Part shown: positions 34,111 to 48,000 of the stretch, in pieces
How positions within the stretch are numbered: position 1 is the stretch's first letter
Layout of the letters: each line of letters opens with the position of its first letter
Assembly (NCBI RefSeq): GCF_003073045.1
Contig: NC_037592.1
Span: 19,115,844 to 19,179,843 of the forward strand
DNA: 64,000 bases
Reading direction: 5' to 3'
From: Pomacea canaliculata
Lineage: Eukaryota; Mollusca; Gastropoda; Architaenioglossa; Ampullariidae
Translations under genes and position numbers: made by a program
Notes under the pieces: model-generated
Database searches by the model: none
Told to the model about the DNA's origin: nothing
Seen by the model: the letters and a program-made list of their open reading frames with translations, nothing else

Positions 34111-37039
34111 GCTTAATTAGATTTCCACACAGCGACTTATCTCGATAAAATTCTCTATCACCACAGATCTTCATGCTATCAAATTTCTCACCTGTACATG
34201 GGATTGGTGCTGGAGTATTCCGTGTTCACCTACATTTCGTAACTTGATTCTCATATGTGGAGCAGCTTCGAAACAATCTCTCTGTCTCCCAACAGCGATA
34301 CCCATCCAATCAAAATATAGTCCCTTTAATATAAGGCAAAAACCAAAGGCATTTCAATTTATTCACTTCTTACCGATGTGCCATTCAGTTGAAGTAAACG
34401 TCGTATTTCTGTTTCTTACTACTTTATGAGCTTCTAAGCACTAGGAGGCAACAGAGGAAGTGATGCCAACACCACTATATGAAATATATTCATGTAGCTT
34501 GCTTCTAGTGTTGCATTTACTATTTGTGGCATTTAAGAAAGAAAAACTTAAGAGGAGAATCACTAGAACCATATCACACAACAGTTGCACTGCAACAGAT
34601 GCTACAACAGCAGAGTTACCCAAACGTGGTATAGCAGGTTAACTTCTTCATAAACAATTCTGAATGAATAAAGCCATGACATGATAAATTAAACATCGTG
34701 GTTATTTTCTTTGGATTTCTTATTCATACCATTCATATGGCTTGTCCTTGAACTTGGTCCTCCATTCTGCCAGTTACTTCCAAATATTTAGCCAGTGGCG
34801 ATATAATATCCCAGCTGCTGCTACACAAAGGAAATTCGGCATGTTAAAAGTCAAATACAAATGTTCTTGTAATACATTTGTACATGAAACTACATTCTAC
34901 TTCAGGTCTATGCACCCAAACAGAAAATCATATGACTTGCAAAAACAAAAACAAAAACAATCACAGCAATCGCTCTTCAGTATCCACCTTGCTACATAAC
35001 TAGCACCACCAATTTCTACCGCTCCCCACTATTCTTCAAAGGAAGCATTTGACTAAAAGAGCCTGCTCTTATAACAATATCTTGTTATGAGTGCAACCAC
35101 TTTATGTAATTGATGAAATTCAGTTAGTTCAGGTATGTTAGGAATCTACTCTCTCTCTCTTACATATCATATTGTTAAGTTTTCAATTCTTACAGAAATT
35201 AAAATAAAATTAAATTGACAAGCTTCAATTGACAACACTTAAATGAAACAGTGGAGCATTATTTGTGGACTGACTTATAGCCCAACCCAGTCAAGATCAC
35301 GCAGAATTCCTCCTTACCAAAAAAATACTTAGCACATATAAAAGTAGCAATTTAAAGCCAACTTCAACACTTACTGTAAAGCATATCTGTTTCTATGGCA
35401 GATGTATAGAAATTTTGTCTTTCTTTATATAATTCCACTCATTCCAATTGGATAAACCATCTCTTCAATATACCGTCGTTGATTTCTTACAACCTTCCAG
35501 GATCTGAATAGCCTACACAAAATAAGAAAGCATCCTACCACAACATGCTTTATGGCAGTCACAACTCTTGCATTTTGAAAAAACCTTCTTGATAATTTAT
35601 CTTATCACGTGTGTGCACATTTATGCAGAAACAATGCACCTGTGTGTTGCTCTTTTTAATATATATCCTACATCCAAAGATCTTGTTTATCACATTAAGT
35701 TTCAAATAGCTGAAGTTAGCTAATGAGTAATTGTTGGTTGTTTAGTGTTTAACTAACTGAACTTGGTAGTTTTCATTTGCATAATGTACAACCAGCTTAC
35801 CACAATGTTATTTTAATATTATATGCAGAATGCAAACCAATAGAAACCTAACATTCATTGTAAAATATGCAAATATATAAACGCTACTTTATATGGAAAG
35901 AAAAAGATATATAGAACCATTTTACCAAACTGAAAACTAATGTATCACTTGTCAGCCGAATACTGCTTTGTTCTCACATGATTAAGACAATGTTAAATAG
36001 TCTTTATTTTACCACAGAACGTTATACCACACTATACATTGCAGCTCTGGCTCATCTTAGTCCACACTGTGAGTCAATGACTTCTTGTAGTCGGCATTAT
36101 ACAATGCTTTGACTCAGCACCGATCCCCATCTTTCAGCATTTCCTAAAAAAGTGAACAAACCAAAGTGCATTAAAAAACAAACAACAACAACAAAAAAAC
36201 GATTACATAATCTCAATCCATCGGTCGGTTTCAATTTCAATAGATAAATTGCTAAAAGATTTATGGGTCATTATTATAAGGATGTTGACACTAATATTTG
36301 CTTCGAGAATATACTTCAAAAGTATATTGATGGTGATTGCTTTGGAAGAACTGCTCTAGGTTTTGTTTTTTTTTCTTATGGAATTTCACTTTTTATCATC
36401 AAGCACCTCTTTTTTTACTATGGTAATGGTGTATAGTATTGGCAGACATATTCACAATGTATTGCACCCAAGCTTTTGGTCCTGTTTATATTAGCCCACA
36501 GTGTACTTTCCTTCTTTATTTTTTATGTTATTCCCATTCCTTTCCTTTTTCCCCAACCTCATCTTACCGATCATATCTCTACCACACCACTAACCTACCT
36601 AACTTCACGCCACATCCACTCCCCGATAGCTCTCTTACTACTCTCTCACCCACACACCCCTCATCCCCGATATTCCACATCTCTCTCTATCTATCTCCGA
36701 CCGAACTTACTCTTTGCATCATTTCCAACTCTTCCCTTCACACAAACCTTCCAATAGCCCCCTATTGCCCTTCTACACATTCCTTCACACCATATTTCCA
36801 AACCTTCTCAACATTTATCACCTCTAACCATCTACAACACATTTAAATCACCAAATACCAACATCCTCTCTACTCTAACCTATACAAAAATCACAACGCT
36901 TATACCCCTAATTCTCCAACCCCCAATTAAATATAAACTATTCCCTTTACAATAACCACTATATTACCTAACTATTACACTATCCAAATTACACCCTCAA
37001 TATCTCTCCTATTCAACCACAAAAAAAAAATCCTTACTT
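34111..37039. other. Unannotated, partly low complexity
   Basis: No gene is recognised. The stretch at 36540-37000 is C/T/A-rich with hardly any G and resembles corrupted low-complexity sequence. Confidence 0.45.
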
Positions 37040-37349
37040 CCCGACGAGCGGACATGTTCAGCCTAACGAGTGATTGACGCTCACTGCATCTGTCTAGTCG
37101 AGAACCAAGCTCAGAGCTGGTAGAATAACGTTGTCCTTGTTAGGCGCGTTAAGCTCAGAGACGCAGTCCGGCCATAGACAGAGAAGACATAGGATGACAA
37201 CGTTAAGTGCAAGAACACTTACCTTCATCAGACAGCAGTTAGTCCTGTCGCAACACAAGCTCAGAGCTAAGATAGATAAGCATTAAGATCCAACTTGAAT
37301 AAGCACGCGATCTGAAAGCATACGAACAGCAAGTCACGGCCATCAAGGA
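37040..37349. repeat. Satellite, degraded units left of gap
   Basis: Contains the same words as the 168-bp satellite to the right (ccttgttaggcgc, gtccggcc, cagagctgg, cttcatcag) with many indels, running straight into the run of N. Confidence 0.7.
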
Positions 37350-37449
37350 NNNNNNNNNNNNNNNNNNNNNNNNNNNNNNNNNNNNNNNNNNNNNNNNNNN
37401 NNNNNNNNNNNNNNNNNNNNNNNNNNNNNNNNNNNNNNNNNNNNNNNNN
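37350..37449. other. Assembly gap (100 N)
   Basis: Exactly 100 N, a conventional placeholder of unknown true size, joining satellite sequence on the left to a CACT-type array on the right. Confidence 0.99.
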
Positions 37450-37690
37450 GGGACTCATCACACTTCTAACACTCCACGATCTTCACCACTCAGCCACACT
37501 CACTCACCTCTCTACCACCACAACTCACTCTTCACACACTCACACTCTCACTCACTCTCTCTCACTCACTCCTACTCACCCACTTCACTCACACTCACAT
37601 CTCCCATCTCCTCTCTCTCTCAATCACTCACCTTAATCACACTCACTTCTCTCAACCACTCTCTTCACTCACTGCACCCGCATCGCGGCA
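37450..37690. repeat. CACT/CTCACT-type array, short block
   Basis: Impure repeats of cact, ctcact and cacact, compositionally the same as the large array at 41030-44030. Confidence 0.85.
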
Positions 37691-37729
37691 CTCACTAATC
37701 TTCTCTCCACTCTCCACAACGAGAACTTG

Positions 37730-39520
37730 GGTGCGGACGTTAGTGCCAGATTCACCCAGCTTCATCATCAGCTAGTATCTGGTCCTCCCCCGCCTAAAAA
37801 CCCAACAGATGCTCGAGGCGTGTAAGGTTGGTACTGTAGTCGCTGTAGAGCCGTTGACAGCAGTGAGGCCTATAGGACCGAAGAGACATTGGGAGGCACA
37901 TCTGTTAATGCCAAGAGCACCTATCGCTCTCACATCAACAGTTTGTCTGGTCGCAGACACAGAGCTCGAGCCTGGTAATAAGCGTGGTCCTTGTTAGCGC
38001 TGTCACTCCGAAGACAGCAGTACCGGCTCTATGGTACGTAGAGAGACTATGAAGGTGCACATGTAGTGCAGCAGTAATGCAACTCTAACTTCATCAACAG
38101 CATTTCTGGTCTGCAGACACAGAGCTCTGAGGCCGGAGAATTTAGAGCGTTGGTCCCTGAGGCGCTGTTCAGCTCGAGACAGCAGGCGCCTATATATAGG
38201 CTAGAGAAGGACAGAGGTGCACATGTGTGCCAGAGCACTCAAGTTCAACATTCAGCAGTTTGCTGGTCGCAGACAACAGAGCTCGGAGTAGGCTGGTTAT
38301 GATAAGCGTTTAGGTCTCCTTGTTGAGGCGCTGTTCTAGCTCGCGACACAGCAGTGCGGCCTATCAGGACAAGAGAGACTAGTGGCAGCATGTTAGTGCC
38401 AGAGAGCACCTCTATATCGTCTTTCATCAGGCAGTTGTCTGTCGCAGCCACAAGAGCTCGTGAGGCGTGTAGATTAAGAGTTGGGCCTTGTAGGCGCTGT
38501 TCAGCTCGAGACAGCATTTGCGGCCTAGTAGGATGTACGATGAGACATTGACAATGAGTGCAACATGTTAGTGCCAGAGTGCACTCTACGCTTCATCATC
38601 AGCAGTGTCTGGTCGCAGACACAGAGCTTCGAGGCTGGTAGATAAGCGTTGGTCCTTGTTAGGACGCTGTTCACCTTCGAGACAGCATTCCGGCCATAGG
38701 GACAGGTGACGAGATACGTGGGGTGGCAAGCATGTGTTGCAGCTGCCGCAGCACTACGCTTCATCATCAGCAGTTGTCTGTCGCATGACAGAGCTCGAGG
38801 CTGGTAGAATAAGCGTTGGTCCTTGTTAGGCGCTGTTAGCATGCTCGAGAACAGCAGTGCGCATAGGACGAGAGCGACATGAGGTGGCCATGTTAGTGCC
38901 GCAGAGCACTCTAACGCTTTCATCATCAGCAGTTGTCTGTCGCAGAGACACAGAGCTCATCGAGGCTGGAAGACTAAGCGTTGGTCCTTGTTAGTTTTGC
39001 GGGCGCTGTCAGCTTGAGACAGCATTCCGGCCTATGGACATTTCGAGAGATATGGGGTGGCACAACTGTTATGTGCCAGAGCACTCTACGCTCTTTCATC
39101 ATCAAGCAGTTTCGTTTTTGGCTGGTCGCAGACACAGAGGCTCGAGGTCTGGAATAATAGCGTTGGTCGTCGACCTTGTTTTGCGCTGTTCCAGCTTGAG
39201 ACAGCATTCCGGCCTAGTGTAGACACTGAGAGAGATATGGGGTGGCACATGTTAGTGCCGAGAGTGAGCACTGCTACGCTTATCTCAGCAGTATGTCTGG
39301 TCGCAGACACAGAGCTCGTTAGGCTGTGAGAGTAAGCGTTGGTCAGCCTTGTTAGCGCTGTTCAGCTCGAACGGCCAGTCCGGCCTATATGGACGAGCAG
39401 AGACATGAAGGTGGCACATAGTTAGTGCCAGAGCATCTCTACGACTTCATCATCAGCAGTTGTCTGTCGCAGACACAGAGCTCGAGCCTGCGTAGATAAG
39501 CGCTTTGGTCCTTGTTAGGG
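37730..39520. repeat. Satellite array, unit about 168 bp
   Basis: Ten or eleven units. The word TCTGGTCGCAGACACAGAGC (or a near form) recurs near 37945, 38105, 38262, 38437, 38607, 38776, 38935, 39121, 39295 and 39461, a mean spacing of about 168 bp. Each unit also carries GTTAGTGCCAGAG, CTTCATCATCAGCAG, GGTCCTTGTTAGGCGCTG and GACAGCATTCCGGCC. Differences between units are mostly scattered short indels. Confidence 0.9.
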
Positions 39521-41029
39521 GTGAGCGCTGGTCAGCTCTTTTCTGTCCTTCTATTCTTATTCCTATTCTTTGCTTTCTCTCTGCATTCGTATCCCTTTGG
39601 CATCACTCCTTCCTATAATCTCCTGTCCTTTACGCTACTATCTATAGCCCCTCCTCCATGTCTTCATTCTTGTAACAACTCTTTTCATTCTCCCGACCAT
39701 TCCTGCACCAGTTTACATAACCTAGCATCTTTTTCCTATCTTCGTCGCTGTTCTCTTTCCTTTGGCACTCTCATTTTCCCCAGTATCCTCTCCCCCTACC
39801 TCCAATCCATTCTCGGTCTGGGACTGGCTTGAACAAACAGCCTGCAGGAAGCAGCTACCATCGTCGTGAGCTCATTGGACACGCTACCTACACCATCGAC
39901 CTCAACAACCTAGCCAGGAGAGACATTGCGACTACACGGACCAACACAGCCGGTTAACTGCGCTCAGTGACCACGCCGGCTGGAGTTGGTTCCGGAGAAG
40001 TCAACCAGCGGCTGCCTAAACAGTTGTATTAAACAAGGTACAACTGTTCGGCAATCGTAGTTTTAGGGCTCAATAACAATAACTTAATTGTCCGCACCCT
40101 CTTGGTAAATCGGATGAGTACGTTGAAGTATCACACCCCCACTCTTCTGTTTGTCGATAAAGTGAATACCGTATTCTACAGAGTAGAAATATTTATGATT
40201 GCGGCACTCACAGATTTATCAGTTTGTTAACCGCCTACTTGTTAAGCAGTCATTTCGGACTAACTTTAAGATTTCTAATTGTTTTGTACGATACAGTTCC
40301 GCTTACTTTTCTACATTGTCTCAATACTTATCAATTATATCTGTTCGGCACATCCGACCAAAAGTGTTCTTGAGCTAAGGCAACTGGATATAGACAAGAG
40401 TGGGGGCTCTATGACTTATGCAGTCTACCTAATGCTGCACGTGACTACGACTGTCTCAACTGACACCAATCAACAGGTGGCTAGGAGGACATGCGACTTT
40501 GCCGACCATTTTGGTCGCCACAGACATCAACGATCCACCTGACACGGGATCCTATGTGCGGCGTCAAGGGCGGGTGACAGCGAGTAAGCAACAGAAGGCT
40601 ACCAGGATTACTTACTAGGTATCAAGCATCTCGTTGTTACCCTAAACTAAATGTATTCTCTCGTCCCTTAACAATAACTTTCGTTGAGTGCGAAAAGATA
40701 ATAAGGAAACAATTGCACTACTTACACTAAACACTGTTATGCGGCATACAGAGTATTACGATGTTTATTATCCCCTTATTCTTGTGTTTCTGTAAAGAGA
40801 TTATGTTATTGCATTTGACACAAATCCCTGTGTTGTGTACAGTTTCCCTGTCGTTACTCACAACTAATTTCTCGAAACTAATGAGACTGGATTAAGCACA
40901 GAACTGCATGACCACACACTGAGTAGACCATCGCAGACTCATATCGTCAAACAGTGCAGTCAAAGGACTCGATGTTGCTATCGTTGCTTTTCTCTACAAC
41001 CTTTCAAGCTAGACCATCACACAGGCAAT
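39521..41029. other. Unannotated between satellite and TCAC array
   Basis: The first 320 bases are pyrimidine-rich. The rest looks like ordinary unique sequence without a recognisable gene. Confidence 0.45.
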
Positions 41030-44000
41030 CACTCACTCTCTCACACTCATCACTAACTCACACTTTCTCTCTCTCACTCTCACACTCTCTTTCACACTCA
41101 CTCACTCGCTTGATCGCACACTCAAATCTCACCCACTCAACACCACACTCACACTCAACCAATTATTGCTAGCTTCACTTCTCTACTCTTTTGGTCTCTG
41201 TATCTCCTGTTCGGTGTGTTCCTTCACTCTCTCGACTTCACTCTCTCACTCACTCACACTCTCACTCAGTCTCTCACTACTCTCTCACTCCACTTCCGCA
41301 CTCTTCACACTCTCACTCAACGACTCACTCTCTCACACTCACACTACTCGCACTCACCTCACTCACACTCACTCACCTCACTCTCACTCTCTCACTGCAC
41401 TCACACTAAACACTCTCACTCACTCTCACACACTCACTCTTCTCACTCACTCACACTCACACCCTCAACACTGCCCCCACTCTCCTCACTCTCCACACTC
41501 CACTCACTCACTCTACTCACACTCTCACACTCACTCACTTCACACTCACATCTTGCTCACTCCTCTCACAACACTCTCACTCACTCTCTCTCATCTCACA
41601 CACTCTCACACTCTCCTCACTCACTCACTCACTCTCACTCCACTCTCACTCACTCACTCACTCACTCTCACTACACTCTCACTCACTCACTCTCACTCTC
41701 ACTACTTCACCTCTCTCACACTCACTCTCACTCACTCTCACTCACTCACTCACTCTCTCACTCTCACACACTCACTCTCACTCACTCACACTCACACTCA
41801 ACTCTCTCACACTCTCATCACTCACTCTCACAACTCACTATTCTCTCACTCTCGCACTCACATCTCACTCACTCTCACTCTCTCACTCTCTCTCACAACT
41901 CTCACTCACTCACTCTCACACACCTCACAGCCTCACTCACACACACTCACTCACTCTCACACTCTCACTCACCCTCTCTCACATCCACTTTTCCTCACTC
42001 ACTCAACTCACTCTCTCACTCACTCACTCACCTCTCACTCTCACACACTTCTCACTCTCACTCACTCACTCTCTCACACTCCACTCTCACACTCACATGT
42101 TCTCACTCACTCACTCACACTCACACTCACGCTCTCACTCACATCACTCACTCACTGACTCACTCTCACACTCTACACTCACTCTCTACTCACACTCTCA
42201 CTCACTCACACTCACTCTCACAGCTCTCACACTCACTCTCACACTCACTCACTCACTCACTCACTCACTCTCACACTCACTCTCACTCACATCACTCACT
42301 CTCACTCTCACTCTCACACTCACACACTCACACTCTCACTCACTCACTCTCACTCACTCCACACATCACTCTCACTCTCACTCTCTCACCTCACTCTCAC
42401 TCACACTCAACTCTCACACTCCTCTCAACACTCACTCACTCTCACTCTCACTCACTCACTCACTCTCACTCACTACTCTCACTCACTCACTCACTCTCAC
42501 ACTCACTCTCTCACTCACTCACTCACACTCACTCACTCTCACTCTCACACTCACTCACTCTCTACACTCTCACTCACTCTCACTCACTCACACACTTCAC
42601 TCAACTCACTCTCTCACACTCTCACTCTCATCTCACTCACTCACACTCTCACACTCACTCACTCACTCACTCACTCTCACTCTCACTCACTCACTCTCCA
42701 CACTCACTCACTCTCTCACACTCACACTCACTCTCACATCTCACACATCACTCACACTCACTCACACTCTCACTCACTCACTCTCACTCACTCTCACTCA
42801 CTCACTCACTCACTCACTCTCACTCTCACTCACTCACACTCACTCTCACTCACACTCACTCACTCTCACTCTCCACACTCACTCACTCACACACTCACTC
42901 TCTCACTCTCACTCTCACTCACTCTCACTCTCACATTCACTACTCACTCATCTCACTCTCACTCTCACACTCACTCTCACTCACTCATCTCACTCACTCA
43001 CTCTCTCACTCTCACTCTCTCACACTCACTCTCACTCACTCTCACCACTCTCACTCACTCACTCACTCACACTCACTCACTCTCACTCACTCACTCACTC
43101 ACTCTCTCACACTCATCTCACTCTCACTCATCACTCACTCACTCACTCACTCACTCACTCTCACTCTCACACTCTCACTCACACTCTTCACTCTTCTCAC
43201 TCACTCTCTCACACTCACTCTCACTCTCACTCACTCTCACTCACTCTCAACTCACTCTCACTCACTCACACTCACACTCACTCTCACTCACTCTCTCACT
43301 CTCACTCACACTCTCACTCACTCTCTCTCACTCACTCACTCACACTCACTCATCTCTCACTCACTCACTCACTCACTCACTCTCACACTCACTCCTCACT
43401 CACTCACTCACACTCACTCACTCACACTCACTCACTCTCACTCACTCACTCTCTCACACACTCACTCTCACACTCCACTCACTCACTCACTCTCTCACAC
43501 TCACTCACTCTCACTCACTCTCACTCTCACTCACTCTCACACTCACTCACTCACTCTCACTCTACTCACTCTCACTCACTCTCACTCACTCACTCACTCA
43601 CACTCACTCACTCACTCTCACTGCACTCTCTCACTCTCACTCCCACTCTCACACTCACATGTCACTCACTCTCACTCACTCTCACTCACACTCTCTCACA
43701 CTCACTCTCACACACTCTCACTCACTCTCTCACTCACTCTCACACTCACTCACCTCTCACTCTCACTCTCACACTCACACTCTCACACTCACTCTCACAC
43801 TCACACACTCTCACTCTCACACTCTCACACTCACTCACTCTCACTCACTCACTCACACTCACTCTCACTCACTCACTCACTCTCACTCACACTCACTCTC
43901 ACTCACTCTCTCACTCACTCTCACTCACTCTCACACACTCACTCACTCACTCACTCTCTCACTCACACTCTCACAACACTCTCACACACTCTCACACTCA

Positions 44001-44030
44001 CTCTCACTGTCGTCGACACTCACTCACTCA
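41030..44030. repeat. 3-kb TCAC/CTCACT microsatellite array
   Basis: Almost entirely tetramers CACT mixed with hexamers CTCACT and CACACT. Having no TAA, TAG or TGA on this strand, it stays open in all three forward frames, giving artificial Ser/His/Leu/Thr proteins of up to 941 residues. Confidence 0.95.
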
Positions 44031-44414
44031 ATGACTTCTGACTGAGATACTGTGTTTGAGACTTAAGAAGGGAAGGGAAAGGCAGGCAAAATCAAGAATG
44101 TCATCGGAGCATGAAAGCAAGTGGAAGTGAATAATACATCTCTGCAACCCCACAAAACATTAAGGACCATGTGCAATATATTCTCTCAAGATCTTCTTAT
44201 CTGCTTATAAGGTATTTTATTCATTAAAATGTTATTGATTATTCATGGGAGTCACACAGTCTGAGACAAAGTCTGATGAAATTATTGAACACAAAGAATA
44301 AACATCTTAAGAATGGTACTTAGTCAAGTGTGATAATGGTGTAGTTCATTGTTTTCTCTTCAACCAAAGGAACTGCTGTTGAATAAATGCATTAACTATT
44401 ATTTTGTTGTACAG

Positions 44415-44620
44415 ATGGCCAGCAGATTGCCCAACATCTCTTAAAGAAGCTAAAGGCAAACAACACTCAACTTCAGATTGTTAGTAATTTGCTGAAAGAT
44501 CAGGGCACCAATGTTTCTATGGCCCAGCTTTCAGATATCAACTGTAGGACCAGTGCCAGTGTTAAATTTTGTGTTTCCATTGTTGTACTGGTGATATTAC
44601 TTTGTTATATATCAATGTGA
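44415..44620 (+). CDS. Possible terminal exon with C-terminal membrane anchor
   Basis: After a poly-T tract and tgttgtacag acceptor the sequence stays open and ends in TGA (44618-44620). It encodes DGQQIAQHLLKKLKANNTQL, a further helical stretch with NNT and NVS sequons, and finally VKFCVSIVVLVILLCYISM, a strong transmembrane segment at the extreme C-terminus (tail-anchor-like). I do not recognise the family, and the upstream exon is not visible because the 3-kb array lies just before it. An AATAAA-like signal lies near 44746, inside the adjacent dispersed repeat. It could be part of a repeat-derived gene. Confidence 0.4.
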
Positions 44621-44698
44621 ATGACAGTGCCTCCAGCCACTGATTTTGTTTGTATACCTGTACTTCACCTGCAAATAAGAAACTTTGAATTTCTTGTA

Positions 44699-45070
44699 AT
44701 GTTACGTGAATCATGAGATGAAGGGGAAGGTTTTGAAACTGTGCAAATAAATTAAATGAGTTTCAGTTGCAACTATAATTTGTTGTTATTATTGTTGTTG
44801 CTCTTTTTCCCTCTCTTACTCCTTTTCATTGGGTTGTCCAAAATGAAACAAACCATACTAGAGCCAAACTAACAGTGGCGTATGAGGAAAGAAAAAGGAG
44901 ATAAAAAGAAAGACAAAAAAGCAATAAAAATAAAGTTTGAAAATTTCATTGTCTTTGTTTGTGTTATTTGCGCTGTTCATCCTTCTCTCCTTTATATATT
45001 CTAATTTTGTTTGTTTGTGGAAAATACATTCAGTCCTGACCATGACAGTATGTTCAGATAGAAGTCTTTC
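44699..45070. repeat. Dispersed repeat, copy 2
   Basis: Homologous to 29422-29919: AATGTTACGTGAATCATGAG at the left and TTTGTTTGTTTGTGGA plus CAGTCCTGACC at the right, with a shorter middle. It begins about 80 bases after the stop of the putative terminal exon at 44415-44620. Confidence 0.7.
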
Positions 45071-48000
45071 TGCTCTCTTTTCTCTCTCATCTCTCTCCCT
45101 ACTCTCTCCGTTCTTTGTTCCCATGTCCTCTTTCTATCTCTCTGTCTCTCTTTTTCTCTCTTCCTCTCTCCATTCTTTGTTCCCTATATCTCTTTTTCTG
45201 TCGGTCTGTCTATTTTTCTGTCTGCCTCTCTTTTCATCTATATCCTCTATTCCTCTCCCCTCCTCTCTCTCCCGTTTCGTCATTTCTCGTGGAGAAGGGA
45301 GGTTCCCGTGCTTTTGGTGTGAGTCTGGGTAGAGAATCGTGACTAATTACTCAGTGCTGCATGTACCTTGCTGTCGCAGTCTCACGTAAGAGCATATTTT
45401 CCTGTCGAGTTTTATTCAAGCATTAAAAGCCGGTCGTCAAGATTGGGGACCCAGTGAGTTGGAGACATCCCAGAATAGCCGGTATGAGGCAGGAGGACGG
45501 GCTAAAAAGAAAAAAGAAATCAGGCTTCTGCCTCTAGGATAAATTCTTTCACGATTGGCTGGAAGACTGAGTTAAGAGGTAATATACTGTATGTAAATTA
45601 TCGAACGTTTCTAACTTCCTTACGTTACTTTGATCATAATCCTCTGGTCACATTGAAGACTGGAGAACAGATTCTATGAAACACAGAGAAAAAGAGGAAA
45701 AAACATGGGTAGATAAATATATACATAGAGAGATTCCTTGCTGGAAATTACTGATAAATAAAAATGAAAATTCACTTCGACTTATGGTAAGGTTTTCTAC
45801 ATTTCTTGCGACAGGAGATGAAGGTAATATTGATGACAGTGATGATAATAGTGACGACAGTGGTGATGATGGTACAGATTTGTGTATAAACATTTTTGGT
45901 TGCCGGCAAATTTCTCTGCGAACTTATATCAACACTCTATCCCTGTCGTACACAAGAAAGTGTTGGTTATCACCTGTGACATTTATGTTTTATTAACTGC
46001 CGGCAACAGCAGCCACAACCAGGGGGACAAAACCTGCAGCAGGAGGCGGCTCTTCAGGTCCGCCGCGCAATTTGCCTCGGCATAATTTGCCTACACTGAA
46101 TTGCAGGCAGTTAATAACGAAGCCTCTTGGTTTAGTTAAGAACAAACATCTGAAGTAGAGGACAGCCATCACTCAGTATCGCCCCAAACTGCCGCTGGTA
46201 GAGCTGCAAAGTCTATTTTCGTAGTCCTATATAGGCATAGTATGGAGATTAAGTTCTTCGAGAAGAAGCGATTCAGAAAAGTAAGCCAGGGTGATGGTGT
46301 TTGGAAGTAAAGCTAACCGAAACTGTCCAAACGAGCTGAGATGGGGGCCAACATTATTGCTGTTTTGCTTAAAGCAGGCCCCGCTTTCATCGAATAAACT
46401 AAATCATTATTAAGATAGCGATGAAACTTTGAAAAAAAAAATTGTTGACTTCATTATCTCTTACGTGCTATTGTCCCATAATGTGTCATCTTGCTTCCTG
46501 CTCCCCAGGATTTCTCAATTTTGTCCGCTATTCTCCTGCTTGCTGTGGGTCCCCCACCACCGAGCTCTTCTTAAACAAGTATTTGGGGTCCTAATGGCCA
46601 ACATTTTCTTCCAGATATTCTAGAGTTTTGCAGTTCTGCCTACTGAATTTCACGATAACAACTATATGTTCAGTATTACAAATCAATATGAAATCTTGTT
46701 GTACAAGGTTGATATTATTATGTGTTTGGTGTTCTTGTCAGTCTTTTAGAAAATCGCATAAAAACTGCGGCAAAGAGGATTATGTGTTATATGAATCCCA
46801 TTATTATTATTATTTTTTATTTATTTATTTTTTTTATTTATATTATTTATATTAACATTAGTAGAAGTAAGTAGATTTCCTCTGGTAGAATTTATTTTTA
46901 GGCATTAGGATTGGAATTAAATGCCGAAAACTAATCTAGCAGAAAAATTGTGGGACACATGAAAGAAAACAATCTGTCAGATTTGTCTGTCAATACAATT
47001 TTCAGGACACCCTGAAGTTTTTCCAAACTTTAATTGACCTTTAAAAAAAGCGTGAATCTTTATCAGCAACGGCATACAAATTCAAAAGTAAAAACTGTCC
47101 GCGCTAAACGCGAGAGAAATAATAAAAATAACTGTGGAGGACATCTCTGGAATATTTGATACAATTATCCAAATTTTGCTTTGACTTCAGGGGACATGAC
47201 CACAAACGTGTTCAGACAAACCACTGAGTGCAGTGTCCACGTGACAATACACGCGAGGTTTTCTTTTCATCTTTCACCAAGTCTCGCGAGAACTCTAGAT
47301 AAAGGACAGCCGTGATGTCACAGACATCAAAGAGTGTGCATTGCTTTCTAACTTTGATGACAGTTATGTTTTTATCTCTGTTTTACAATGTTATTTCATT
47401 TATTACGAATAAAGCCTCATTTTGATAATAAATGATGCTTTTGACACAGAGAGCGAGAGAGAAACGAGGATAAGAGGGAGATAAGGAGAACAAACAGAAA
47501 AGAAGGGACTGACATGGCTGAACAGAACAATTTACTTTATACACTTTCATCGAAAGTAGTATATAACTTGATTTGTGGGAGTGAAATGTTAGGGGTGAGC
47601 AATGAAAATAGAATAAAAAACAAAGCCGCAATGAAGGAAGCACACATCAGAATGCAAACTCTGCAATGTGTGCCTGTGTGATTTTGTGTGCGAATTCTGA
47701 GCTGAAAATAATAATAAAAAGGTTAATAAAAAGGTCAGGACAGGAGATGCACTTTGTACCAGGGTCTCCGTGATGCAAGGGCAGAAGTGTTAGTGGTTGA
47801 GCCTTGAAGCAGGTTTAAAAAAGGCAGGTTCGTAACTGAGTTTAACTCCTAAAGCTGTCAAGCTTCCAGACTTCGTCACGTCCACAACGAGGAGAATCTC
47901 GAGCAATTATGTGGGCTTTGCTATCGGGTGATGTGAATGAAAGCCATTCTTTTTCCCCAAAGTGCGTTTGTGAACGATTGTTAACACAATTCCGAGGAGG

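Noticed and set aside
37730-39520. Regularly spaced repeats resembling a CRISPR array
   Set aside because: Unit of about 168 bp with no short repeat/spacer division and no cas genes, in animal DNA; it is a tandem satellite.
41216-44041. Forward open frames of 941, 645 and 330 residues rich in Ser, His, Leu and Thr
   Set aside because: They are translations of a CACT/CTCACT microsatellite that contains no stop words on this strand; all three frames are open at once and there is no start context, domain or splice structure.
47781-47840. A second SINE-like TAGTGGTTGAGCC box
   Set aside because: No B box at the right distance and no body homologous to the other SINE.
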